From Erodium maritimum (Eukaryota; Streptophyta; Magnoliopsida; Geraniales; Geraniaceae), in NCBI GenBank assembly GCA_963921825.1, contig OY997592.1:25051432-25115431 (forward strand): 64,000 nucleotides of DNA, written 5' to 3'. Both the position numbers and the translations under genes were made by a program. The notes below the pieces were generated by a model that made no database searches, was not told where the DNA came from, and saw nothing but the letters and a program-made list of their open reading frames with translations. Position 1 is the stretch's first letter. Each line of letters starts with the position of its first letter. This document shows, in pieces, positions 22,814-34,310 of the stretch.

Positions 22814-23008
22814 TTACAAAACCCCAACAGCAAAGTCCCAGTCAATCAGAAAACCACATCTTCTCAGAATAAAGGGTTTAATCTCTTCTCTTTTAGTTCC
22901 CTGCAACAAAAACATAACGGGGTGCTGTTTCGACAGAGCCACCCTAATGCACCATCTCTTCTGGACGACATTCAACCCCCTCACATTCCAGGAGATGAAC
23001 TTCACCAT
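22814..23008 (-). pseudogene. LINE ORF2 stub (start of endonuclease domain)
   Basis: MVKFISWNVRGLNVVQKRW and following about 45 codons are the first strands of the AP-type endonuclease that opens plant LINE ORF2 (compare MKILSWNVRGSN at 26348). It stops after GVL and continues directly into the 3' UTR and poly-A, so the rest of ORF2 has been deleted. Confidence 0.8.
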
Positions 23009-23089
23009 AGCTTATGGTTAAAAAGGTAAGGAAGTAGGGAGAGAATTCCCCACTTCATCCCCGTCACTAGAACCAAGGTCGTCAGAATC

Positions 23090-24569
23090 TTCCTGAAACT
23101 CTAGATCAACATAGTCTCCTAGCTCAAAATCTAGAGCTTCGATTTGGTCTGCCGTTTCTGGATGCCCTGAAAGAAGTTTCTGACTGGCCTTGATTAATTT
23201 CCACTTCCTCTCTCGATCAACAAATTCTTTGTCAACTGGGATTCTACGTGCTGTATATGATCAGAAGACGTGTGTGGGCCTGTTTGGTTGGAGAAGATCC
23301 CTGGCCGAAGCCCTAGCCCGAGAAGAGTGAGGCCCACGCAAAGAACTAACTGGGCTCGAAGTAGAAGACTTAGGGACCTTACTTACTGGAGTCGAAAGAT
23401 GCAGAGTGCCCTTGCCCTTCACTGTAGACATCAGAATCGGGGTGTCTGCGGTAGCCAAAACCGCCCCTTTATAATCACTAATTCTGTCGACCCCCCGGAG
23501 TTCAGTTGATGTGATTCTCAACAAGCATACCTGAAAATGATTGCCCTCTATCTCCAAAGCTCGATTAACAATATCCTCCTACAAAGTCGAATGTAACAGG
23601 AGGAAGTTGCAGTCAAATGAAGAAGAAGTTTCATCTCTCAGGGCCAACAAGAATGAACCGCACGAAGTCCCAATGTCACGGAATGTCGGCATGCACCAGC
23701 CCGAGAGCGGGACACCCGTAACCTTCCACCAAGCGAAACAACCTGCACTATTGAGCCATCCTTAAGCTCGATCAAACATTAGAAATGCTTCAGAGCATCA
23801 TCTCCACTTCGAGTTCAATACCTCTGTCAAAGTTTCTTGGTCTGAGGACAGAAAAAGGAAGATCCTGTTGCCCAAATACCGGAACTGCAAGTCAGGTGAA
23901 TCTTCTGAATTAATTAGCTCACGCAAAGCACCTAAGGACAGTTCTTCCTTGGCCACACCCATAATGCTAGCTGCAATCCATGGTGACAAGTATTGAGACC
24001 TCAAACTCGGTATCGCTCTGTTCTGGTCCTCGGGTACAATCTCTCCTTTTGGTCTCCATACCATGTTAGCTTGTGAGCCACCCTGACGTGCCAATCTTTT
24101 AGTCATCCTTTCCGGCCAGGCCACAGACATGAAGATCTTAAAGCCTTCCCACACAAAACCATTACAGGCTTTCGATAAAATTGAAGCGTCTTCCTTGGAC
24201 TTGACTGTTACGAACCCAAAAAAATTTGCCCCCGGCATTCTTCCGTTTGCAAACAAAAACTCTGGAAACCGGCATCAATTCCTCAAGCCAAACCCTCAGT
24301 TTAGTTCTAGTGGTTGCAGGCGGAAGGTTACAGACAAAAAGTTTGCAATGTTCCATTGAATTAACCTTCCTTTTCACCCCAGAAACCATTGGACTCGAGA
24401 CTTCCACCTTGGAACTTGGTGACTGTCGCGCCTCAGACAAGGACAAAGGCAATGTACCTTTGGAGCTCGCTGGTTGACGTCCTTCGGACTCCGGCGATTT
24501 ACCTGTCCGGCGACTGATCGAGTGTTCGGCTGAAACACGAGCAGACTCCTCCTCCAATCTACAAATCAT
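23090..24569 (-). pseudogene. LINE ORF1 with RNA-recognition motif
   Basis: An RNA-binding LINE ORF1 protein. The reading MICRLEEESARVSAEH leads into KLFVCNLPPATTRTKLR (RNP2-like strand), then VFVCKRKNAGGKFF. A one-base frameshift in a T7 run (about 24219-24225) moves the frame to FFGFVTVKSKEDA (RNP1-like strand). The frame continues to EVLNSKWR near 23800, then via a stop to SGWCMPTFRDIGTS and a Ser/Thr-rich C-terminal part (to about 23270). The copy at 60352-61329 aligns along its whole length, which supports the gene order and the frameshift. Confidence 0.8.
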
Positions 24570-25263
24570 TGAACAACTTTCGGGACCCTAACCACTTCCC
24601 CCTCTACTAGTTTCTCATAATACTCTACCACACGACTTCGCGACATGGATCGCTGTTCAGATCCCTTTTGCGCCGATTGATGGATCCACAAAACCGACTC
24701 GTTCAACAACATAAGAACGGAACCCTAGTCGGTTTTTGTGAGATCGCCAAAATCGCATACACGCGCGGCGACGGAGCAGTGGTACAGAGTTCAGGTCGTT
24801 CTCTACAGTCACCACTCCGATGTTCAACCCCTTTATCACCCCACTTGTGAACCTGGTTTGAATCTCTGGTAATGAAAGGTCAAGTTGCCATGTTCCAACT
24901 AATTCACCAGCAAACCCCCTGATACAGAATGGCACGGTTTGGATCAGAAGCTTACCCCGACTACGCCCTCAGCCGGAAAGGAACGACTGCACAATGACAC
25001 GCCGACAAGGATATTCGGCGATGCCCCCACCTCTTCCACGACCGGTTTCAATCGGAGATCTAAACACGACGGCAGCCCGGCTCGCACGAACGATACCTAT
25101 CGGGAACTCCCGCACCACACACCCACACACCCACGCACCGCTAACACTCCGACTGGACCAGCCCCGGAGAAGAAAACCAGCGACAACGGCGGCGGCGCTC
25201 GAAGTCTCTCAGTGAAGCCCTAAATTGCGCGCGCGTGGGGCGCGTTCTTGGAAGCTGCTTATT

Positions 25264-26225
25264 TACTAGTGCATTCAATGAAACCGTTGCAGGGAAGGAT
25301 CGAATAACAATTGTTATTAGGAGACCCGATACATTCATTACTCATAAATACAGTAGAGCATCAAACTGTTCCTTATATGATTCCATCTAGTTGCAGGGAT
25401 CATCACTCCAACAGTACCAGTTTTATGGCTCTTGACTCTCTTAGTTTTCATTTCAAAGATTCGACACAAATACTCCCAACAGAAGACAATGAGAAGGAAA
25501 AAGACATTCAGAATTTTCAATCTCAAAACAGAGGAATTTTGGGACAAGCCTCTCAGTCCTCGAACCCTGGTTTTTTGTCCGAATCTGATCACAATATTTC
25601 TGTACTTGGCAACAACATTGCAATTAATTCATTAGATACCAATCTTACTTCGTTGGACATACAACCTCATACGATTCAAAAAGAAACTTCAACAATGAGG
25701 GAAGAAGCTTTACATACTCAGAGGATCTTGCCTAACAATTCTGGTGACTTGCCGGTGAGAATTCAAGCCTATTCTACCCTAGATGAGCACTTGGGGCTTG
25801 AGGGGGCACCTACAGACACTCTAGCTTGGAAATCCTGTGCTCTGCACACAAAACCCTTGGGAAGTTGCTAACATTAATGAGATTAGAGAGGGTTCACTAA
25901 ATTTTCTATTTTTGAGGGAAATTCCTTGGATTCTAAATATTTGGGCCCGGTTCTTTCAAGCCCAATCCCCTCAACCTCTCACACAAATACAAGGCAAAAG
26001 GTTCAAAAACAAACTTATGCATATGCAACAAGGTCAAAGACACGAAGAGTTTACAAAAAACCATCACCATTAAAAGCTGTTGTGAGAGAATCTGGGAAGA
26101 AAGGATTGGTTTTGCAGGGATCCACTAAAGCAGAGAAGTCTTGGAGCTATTGCAAGGCACTGGGACTCAAAGCTTGCCAGTCAGATGCGTTAGTTATGGA
26201 ACAATTTGAGAACCTAGATGTATAA
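25264..26225 (+). pseudogene. LINE ORF1, C-terminal part
   Basis: Continues ORF1 of the large LINE after the inserted element. It reads NETVAGKDRITIVIRRPDTF, then open stretches at 25311-25871 and 25926-26225 in different frames, ending in a basic segment (YATRSKTRRVYKK) and a short acidic tail. Basic C-terminal regions followed by a gap and ORF2 are usual for plant LINEs. Broken by at least one frameshift. Confidence 0.6.
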
Positions 26226-26347
26226 CTCAACAATTGTGTGCAATTTGACAGTGACTCCGATGAAGATATGTTGACTTGGATGATGATGTAGAGCAGTCTT
26301 TGGAAGAGCATTCTTCTCTTCCATCTGCCTCATCTACTTAAGGCTTT

Positions 26348-29300
26348 ATGAAGATCCTCTCTTGGAATGTGAGAGGATCTAATTCTTCTCAAAAGAGAAA
26401 CGTTATCAGAGATGTAGGGGCCAAGCAAAGGACAAATTTTCTACTCATTCAGGAATCCAAACAAGCCAAGTTCATCGTGCAAACTCTTAGGTCTTGGGGT
26501 TACAATTCATACTAGTCCTTTGATTATATTCCAGCCTTGGGAAGCGTTGGAGGAATAGTATCAGCGTAGCATACTTCTTGGTTTAATGTAACCTTTGTGG
26601 AGAAAACCAATCAGGCTCTTACCTAGAAGGGTATTTATGTCCCTTTGAATCCCCCTCTTTGTATTATTAATGTGTATGCAGATTGTTGTCCCAACAAAAG
26701 GGAAGAACTTTGGTACTATGAAAGTTTATTTGCTTTCCTGGAATCACCCTTCATTTGTGGAGGTGATTTTAATGAAGTCCTATGCAAATCAAAAAGGTCA
26801 TCCAATTCTATTTGCAAGATCAACTCTTTGGCTTTCAACAATTTTCTGAGGGTTGTGGCAGTTTTGGATCTACCTTTGGGAGGTGGTAGATTTAATTGGT
26901 TTGTGCATGGGGCAGTGGCTTCTAGAATTGACAGATATTTGATCTCTCCTCCTCTGCTTGTTCACTTCAAAGAGCTTCAGAAATGTATTCCCAGAAGGAT
27001 TTCTGATCACATACCTATTGTTTTATCAGTGAATTATTTGGACTGGGGTGCCAAGACTTATAGATTTATTAATGTTTGGCTATCACATCCTACTTGCGTA
27101 TCAGATTACATGGCACATTGGCAAAAGCATAAGCATCAATGGAGTCCCTTAGTATTGTCTACGGTACAAATTCAAATCACTGAAGAATTTTCTCAAAGAT
27201 TGGAGGAACTCAGTCTTTGGATGCACTCAATTTGAGATTGATAAATTAAAGATCAGAGGGGATTATTTTGATTCAATTGTAGAGACCAGACCCCTAACCC
27301 CACAGGAAATGTCAGATAGATCTCTTATCACTGCTTTATTGGTACAAAAACACACATTATTAGCCAAAATTTAGAGACAAAGAGCTAAGGTGATTTGGCT
27401 TCAGAAAGGAGATAGGTGCTCTAGATGTTTTCACATAATGGCCAATTATAGATTTACCAAGAATAAGATCTCATGCATATTTGATCAAGGTAGAGCTTTG
27501 GAGACTCCTTTTGAGATTAAGGAACTAGCTGCTATTCATTTTTCTGGCCCTCCCTTAGTAGATCTATCCTCTCTCCCTTTGAAAAGGCTCTCACCATCTC
27601 AGACTGAGTTACTAGAGAGACCCTTTTATGAGATTGAAATACCTTTTGCAATCAATTCTTGCGAAGGGGATAAGTCTCTTGGTCCAAATGGCTTCTCCAC
27701 AAAATTCATTCAGAAGGCTTGGCATTTCATTAAAGAAGACATTTTGGCTTTCATCAACTATTTCTATCACTCAGCATTGCTTGGCAAAGGCATTAACTCC
27801 TCCTTCATTACACTAATTCCCAAAGTGGACGACCCTCTTCAATTTTCTGATTATAGACCCATCAGCTTAGTAGGTGGAGGTTATAAGATCTTATCTAAAG
27901 TTCAGGCAGCAAGGCTCAAAGTGGTCATGCATGATCTGGTAAATGAAATTCAAACATGATTTATAACTGGGAGGCAGATTCTTGATGGTATAGTTATTGC
28001 TGGTGAAGTATTACAAGTGATAAAAGGCTCTAAACAAGAAGCAATATTACTCAAACTAGACTTTGAAAAAGCTTATGACCTTCTCAGTTGGGACTAATTT
28101 ATTATTCTCAAGACTATGGGTTTTGTCCAAACTTGGTGTACTTGAATGGAAGCTTGTTTAAAAGCATGAGTGTCAGTATTAATCAATGGTCATCCCTCTG
28201 AGGACTTTTCTCTACAGAGGTCTTAGACAAGGCCGCTCTTTGTCTCCACTGTTATTTGCTCTTACTACATAAGGACTTCATCAACTATTGGAAAATTCTA
28301 TCACTGAAGGTCTCTTTCATGGAATTAATTGTGGTGCTGAGGGCATAAATATATCCCATCTTCAGTTTGCTAATGATACATTACTAATATCAAGGCTGAT
28401 GCATCTTCTATTTCCAATCTCAAGAGAGCTTTGAAAACCTTTCAACTAGCTTCTGGTTTGAAGATAATTTTTCACAAGTCTAGTGTAGTACTACTACTTA
28501 ATGCTAATGAGATGACATTGCCTGAGGTGATATCACTACTAGGCTGTAAGGCTGAGGAGCTTCCTTTGGACTACCTGGGATTTAAATTGGGAGCTAACTC
28601 AAAAGCTCTAAAAACTTGGGAGCCTATTATTCAAAAATAAAAGGTTAGCTTTGTGGCATATAAAATTCTTGTCTCTTGGAGGCAGAATAACATTGATCAA
28701 GTCCTCTTTGACCTCCATCCCTTTGTCTAACATGTTCCTGTTGAAAGCTCCTAAGGGAGTCATTATAGAATTGGAGAGATGACAAAGAAGGTTCTTATGG
28801 AATGGATCATTAACAAGAAGAGCAGTGTCTAAAATTCACTAGGATATAGCTTGCAGACCCAAGAGTTATGGGGGCTTAGCGATCAAGAAGCTTTTTATCA
28901 TGAATCAGGCACTTTTGGCTAACTGATGGTGGAGATTTGTCATTGAGAAGGATTCTTTGCGGAAGAGGGTAATCTGTGCTAGATTTAATTGGGATTATAG
29001 AGACTGGGATCTCTCATATATGCTCATCATAAATGTCATAGGTTTTCTTTCACATCTTCAATCTCTGATGGAGGATCCTTTATTCTGTGAAGTGTTTGGT
29101 TTCTCTGGTTTGAATTGGCAACTGAGGACGGGGACACAATAATTCAATGGGAAGATTGCTGGCTTGGTGACACTCCACTCAAACTATTGTTTCAAAGGTT
29201 GTACCACCTTAACACCAATAAATCAAACAAAGTCAGAGACTTCTGGTTTCAGGGGGAATGGATTTTTCACTTCAGAAGAAAGTTGAGGGGTTGGGAATGT

Positions 29301-31594
29301 TGGGTCTCGAGGTAGGGTTGGAGATGAACCAACTCGCAGCGGAAAATCAAGGAAAACCAAGAGACGATTAAAACCATGAAACAACTAACAAAGAATGGAT
29401 TCACAAGAGAAAAATTCAGCACTAGTTCTTACCAAAACAAGAACACCGGGTAACGAATGATTGGCTTGAGTCTCCAAGACGCCTACGTATCCACATGGGA
29501 ACCAAAGCCACGTAGTTCTTCTCTTTGAGGACTCAAGAACACAAAAATGGAGGTGGGAGCTTGCCAAACCCGAAATTGCAAGGGAATGGAGAGAGAAGTT
29601 GTGTTTCCTATTCTTGTCTTGTGTTTGTTATGTTGAAAAAAGATGACTTAAACATAACAAAACCCATACTTGTCCAACTAAAGGCATGGGACAAGTATGG
29701 TGTCAAGTAAGGTGTAAATAGGACAAAGTATGGCAAGACAAGATTGGGTTAGGTGGTGAATCACCAACACCTTAATCCTTGTCTTGCTTGCTTAGTACTA
29801 ATTAATCAAGACTTGATTAATTAGTTCCATGGGCCTTGGTTGCATGGGCCTTTCATGGGCCTCTTGGAACATGGCCCGTGGCCATTTCCAACGAGGTCCC
29901 GTGATTCGCTCATCGCCTCCAAGCCTTCCATACCGGAAATGTCCAACATTATCCGACGCAATCAATCCCAAGACTCCAAGCCTTGTCTCGATCCGTAAAG
30001 TCCTATTCACTTACGGGCACATGACCCAAAACCCAGTTTTGGTCATGTCCCGAGACAACTCCCTTTTGGCCATTCTCCATAAATGTGTCAATGAGTTTCA
30101 TCCTCCGGTGTGACCCTTAGGTTTATGCATGTCAATAGATCAACGTAAAATCCCATTTTACTTGATCCTATTTAAGTGGCAACTAACGAGACTTTAGTAT
30201 TGCCTGACACTGCATAACGAATCGACCCTGTCGATTCTAACCTTTCCGTCATCCCTGTCATTATCCTTTTATCTCCGATATCCTGATTGAGATAAGGCAT
30301 AGAGCCGTCATCCTTATTATTCTCAATCAATGTTCCTTGATATGTGAGATGACTAAAGATATGATACCCAGTATCATGTGCATGGCCATGCTATTCTTTC
30401 AGTCACTCTCGATCAAGCGGCCGAGAACCGATATCTTTCTCATACCTCAGTATGAGGGATAAATCCCTTAGCCGTCTTTCGTGTCACTCATGTAGCCCGT
30501 CCCCAAGCCAATCCTGGCCGTTATGGAAGCCCTGTTACGGACAACGTTAGGCTCAGGTCAAACTCAGTTGTTGACTACATAGCGATCACAAAGACTCCTT
30601 GGTCTAAGGATACATGACAAGCTACGACACCGAATATGTTCATGACTTAATCTATGGCACATATTCAGGGCGGGTCGTCCACATGATATCTATGATCAGA
30701 CTCCGGAATCCCATTCCAATGACTAACAGAACGTAAGCCATAAAGAGCCATCTTTCATACTAGTCGCTTCTAGTGAAGCTTTGTTGACTAGGGACCCATC
30801 GAGTGTGATCTATCTCGATCTATGGTTCTATTTGCACGGTGGGCATAGATCAGAGCACACATCGATATATTACTCCAACACATAAGTAATATAAAGCCGC
30901 TTTAATTTTATTGCTAACGATGATATATACATTTGGACATTTAGGATTGAACTACGGGCACTAAGACTAACAGGGAATTGGGGAGCTATAATTCTCTCTG
31001 CACACTCATTAATAGTGTTTCTCTGACAGATCTAGGGGAAGATAAACCCTTCTTAAACAGTAGGATAAGGGTTTCTTAGTAGCTGGCATGTATTCACATT
31101 TACTTGGGCCCCAAGCAATTGAATCTCTCAATTGTTCTCAAGTTATTTGGAAAGCCTCCCTTCCACCCAAAATTTTTGCTTTTGTTTGGCTTGTTTTCCT
31201 TCAAGCTATCCCAACAAAAGTATTTTTAGAAACAGAGGCATTAGAATTCCTTCGGCTCACATGCTTTGTCCCAGATCAGTTTTTGAAGACTCAAAACATT
31301 TTCTCCTCAATTATCCTTTCTCTTGGAAAATTTGGTCTGCAGTGATCAATTGGTGGGGTATAAGGTGGTTCTCTCCTAGAGATATTATATCATTGTTACA
31401 ATTTTGGAATTCTCTTGCTCCTTCCAAAGCCTCAAAACAAAGGTCTCTTCTTCCTTCTATCAGTTTATGGCACATTTGGCTTTGTAGGAATAAACTGGTA
31501 TTTAAAGATGAACATAGGAGCACTCTGGAAAATTTTCAAACCATCCAAAGCTTTTATTATAATCTGGAATGGGCCCTTTTCAAGAAGTTCTAAC
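26348..31594 (+). pseudogene. LINE ORF2: endonuclease, reverse transcriptase, zinc-ribbon tail
   Basis: Starts MKILSWNVRGSN. Endonuclease motifs are ICGGDFNEVL (near 26755) and RRISDHIPIVLSV (near 27000). RT motifs are FITLIPKVDDPLQFSDYRPI (near 27810) and KLDFEKAYD (near 28060). The catalytic box reads LQFANDTLLIS (near 28370), so the first Asp of the usual FADD is Asn here. The tail (VIWKASLPPKIFAFVWL, about 31135-31190) resumes after the solo LTR at 29298-30972. Stops occur at about 26512, 26568, 26623, 27234, 27957, 28096 and later. Target-primed reverse transcription would not be possible from this copy. Confidence 0.85.
29298..30972 (-). mobile_element. Solo Copia LTR with 5-bp target duplication
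   Basis: On the minus strand it starts TGTTAG (30972) and ends CCCAACA (29298), 1675 bp, the same ends as the LTR at 2038-3725. It is flanked by GGGAA on both sides (29293-29297 and 30973-30977). No internal sequence is present, so it is a solo LTR left by recombination between the two LTRs of a full element. It sits in the 3' part of the LINE ORF2. Confidence 0.95.
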
Positions 31595-32080
31595 CCTTCT
31601 CCTATAACCAAGAAGTTCCAACTCTTCTTTGTTACAGAAGGAAATTGAGCACTCCATCTATTTGAATCGGGCTTTTCTAAACTGTTGATTGTGGTCTCTA
31701 TGGTCTCTTGGTATTTCTTCTTGAGATTTCTCTTCCTGGAGTTTCCTCTGTGGTTACTTGACACACAACGTATCTTGGTTATTATGTGACTTACTATTGG
31801 CCGCCCCTCTTATTGTGTTTTGTTTGAGCTCCTACATCATTTGAGGCTGGTTTTGATCGGATTATTGGATCTCTTTGACTTTTTGTTGAGTCTATATGAT
31901 TGCCTAAGTTGTGAATGCTTTCTGGCTGGGTTTGGGTGTTTTCTGGTGAGTGTTGTGAGTTGGTGAGGATCTTTTTCTTCTTGGCACTCTTAGTTTTTTG
32001 AGCTTCTCTGCTCATATGCTGGTGTGTGGGCTTCCGTCTTCCTCTTCCTTGAGCGTGGGTAGTTCCTCATAAGCTGAGTG

Positions 32081-32533
32081 TGTCACACTTGCCACTTCTC
32101 GACCCGAGAATAATGAGAACGACGTCGTCAAGGAAAGGACATTAAGTGAATCAGATGGAGCCAACTATGTTATTAAGGTGGCACGTGCTCTAAGATTATG
32201 GGAGGGAGGTAAGATGAGGTGTTTTATGGTTGTCTTGCCTGGGTTGTGGTCATGCTACGAGAGAAATGAGCAAAAGGACTTTGAGGCTTGGCACGATGAG
32301 TAGCAGAGGATGTGGTCCCAAATGGAGGAAAGAGTTTTGGGTATTTGTAGAGAAATGGGTAGCCATTGTGAGGGGTCTTTGAACTTATTTGTCATTTCCA
32401 TATTCTAGAGAGAATTGGTAAAAGGGGGAAGCTAGAACCCTAATATCAAGATTCGAATTTTATCTGTAATTTTCTTATCTTTTTATCAATGCAATGTCTT
32501 ATTTTCCGTTAGAATTCAGTAGCTACTGTTACA
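32081..32533 (+). repeat. LTR (453 bp) of a Gypsy-like element
   Basis: Starts TGTCACAC and ends TACTGTTACA. One base later, TGGTATTAGAGCC (32535-32547) resembles the initiator tRNA-Met primer site TGGTATCAGAGC. It therefore behaves as a 5' LTR. No matching 3' LTR was seen in the window. Confidence 0.65.
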
Positions 32534-34310
32534 GTGGTATTAGAGCCACTGATTCCGCGACTATGGCTAGTCTTGAAGGAGTTGGGGATTTTCTGGGACC
32601 ACACCCAGAAGTTTCAGAGCTACAGAACCAGAAACAACGGGAAAGGGAGGAGATGGCCTGCTATTCGGCGACTCCCATGGCTGACTTCCCGGTGGTAGCC
32701 GGAGACGTGGGTCTCAGACTTGGTAGACGCCCACCGGAACAACATACTCACACACCTTGGGTTATGGCTGATTCCGGTATGGGATATCCTGACCGAGACT
32801 TTGGGTTAGGACATACGTCTATGTTCAGTATGATTGGTTGAGGAGGTGTTCCGGTTCGATATTGTGGCCGATGTTGTTCCAGCACAATATGTTCCGAGGT
32901 GCTATGTTCAGTGCGATACCGTGGCCGATGTTGTCCCGACACGTTATGTTTCGAGGCGGTGTGTTCTGGTCCGATATCTATGTCGATGACGGTTCCGATA
33001 TAGATCTCTCGACCGAGACTTTCGATAGGATACCCACACCGAGGGGGATTCCGGTATGGGACATCTGGACCGAGGAATTGGGTTGCTGTGATCGGTTATG
33101 CCTGTTAAGTGACGTCCGTGGGTGAGATATGGTCGTAAGTGAGTTGCGGGTAGTGCCGTGCGAGTTCGCGCGTGAAAGCGGTTATGAGTTGACCATGGAC
33201 TTGCCCAGTGAGAGTTGTTAGGTGACAGATACCAAGAGCACGGTTGAGTAGGTTTTGTGAATTCGTTTCACAGTTGAGTTTGATTACGGTTTGCACCCGG
33301 GTGAAAGGCAAGCGTTGTCTTGGGATCCGCGTTGACTACAATGAATGCCTTGACACGCAAGGGAGCGGAAATTGTGTGGACTAATGAGTGTGAGCACTCA
33401 TTTTCTGAGCTGAAGGCTCGTTTGACCCCCCTTTTTCTTAATAACCTTTTTGGTGTTGAACTTGACGACTTTCGATGTCATCCTGGGGATGGACTGACTC
33501 TCAAGACGCGAGGCGTCAATCGATTGTGACCGGCGACCAATAGAGGTGCGATCGGGCAATACGACCGTCACGTATGGACGGGCAGTAGGTGCGAAGTTTG
33601 GATCTATGCACATCAGTTGTCAACAAGTAAAGGGCGACACCAGTGTTCCGCGGAAACTAGTACGACCCTTACGAGAGTACAGTAGAAGTAAGAACACCGT
33701 TTGTTTGGAGTCCGACGTGGATTACACGAGTAACGGTCGTGGTCCCACGTACGCGTGGTTCCCCGTGTGTTGTTCCGGTATGACGTCTACATCAAGGGAG
33801 TATGCCTGTGTAGGACATCTAGGCTGACGGTTGTGTTTGACACCAGGTATCGTGTTTATGCCCCGATGGATTTCCGGGAGGATATTTGGACTGATGTCGT
33901 GTGTTTCTATTAGAAGCGGGCGGTGAACAGTAGACAGAGTCGGGGACTGCGGTACGGGGCGTGGGCTTACCCTTTTTGTTGTTGTGGCGCGTTACTTGAA
34001 TAAGTGAAGTGAACAGTGGAGGAGAAGTGTATGTGTGTTGGATCCGCTTTAAGTGCGATGTGAGAATTGTTCTGGCATGATACCTATACCGGCGGACGGT
34101 TCCGGTATAGGATATCTCGACCAAGCCGCATGTGTCGGGGCGACGTCTCTACCGACGGGGGATTTCGGTATCGACTAACTGGTTTATGTGGCCACGTGGG
34201 TTTGGGTGTTAGTGGACTGGGGGTTTTCAATCGAACTTTCCTTGAGGAAGGTTCAAGTAGAGTACGTTCGTTTTAAATTTCGGGGACGAAATTTTTTTCA
34301 AGGGGTAGAC
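32534..34310 (+). pseudogene. Scrambled Gypsy interior
   Basis: After the primer site a short gag-like start (MASLEGVGDFLG, 32563) follows. Around 33340-33430, TRKGAEIVWTNECEHSFSEL is the RT/RNase H junction of Gypsy. Immediately after, near 33465-33530, LTTFDVILGMD then a stop then LSRREASIDC is the protease region, which should come before RT. About 32700-33080 and 34060-34170 hold degenerate repeats built on TTCCGGTATGGGA/GACCGAGACTTT. It ends GGGGACGAAATTTTTTTCAAGGGG, a Gypsy-type purine tract, right before the LTR at 34311. Confidence 0.65.

Larger units (their letters stand above)
22721..25248 (-). mobile_element. ORF1-only LINE with poly-A tail and 15-bp target duplication
   Basis: Complete insertion. 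The poly-A tail appears as T's from 22721. The 15-bp direct repeat GGAAGCTGCTTATTT flanks it on both sides (22706-22720 and 25249-25263). On the minus strand it holds a GC-rich 5' leader, a long ORF1 with an RNA-recognition motif, then only the first 60 or so codons of ORF2 (MVKFISWNVRGLN, 23008 downward), then a short 3' UTR and poly-A. The RT is absent, so it must have been moved by another LINE's machinery. Confidence 0.88.
22300..32080 (+). mobile_element. Plant L1-type LINE, decayed, with two later insertions
   Basis: A + strand LINE in the usual order: ORF1 (about 22430-26225), endonuclease and RT (26348-28990), zinc-ribbon RT tail (31088-31594), 3' UTR (to about 32080). It is interrupted by a minus-strand ORF1-only LINE (22721-25248) and a minus-strand solo Copia LTR (29298-30972). 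Removing the insertions with one copy of each target duplication rejoins the reading. Outer ends are approximate; no target duplication was identified. Many stops. Confidence 0.8.
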
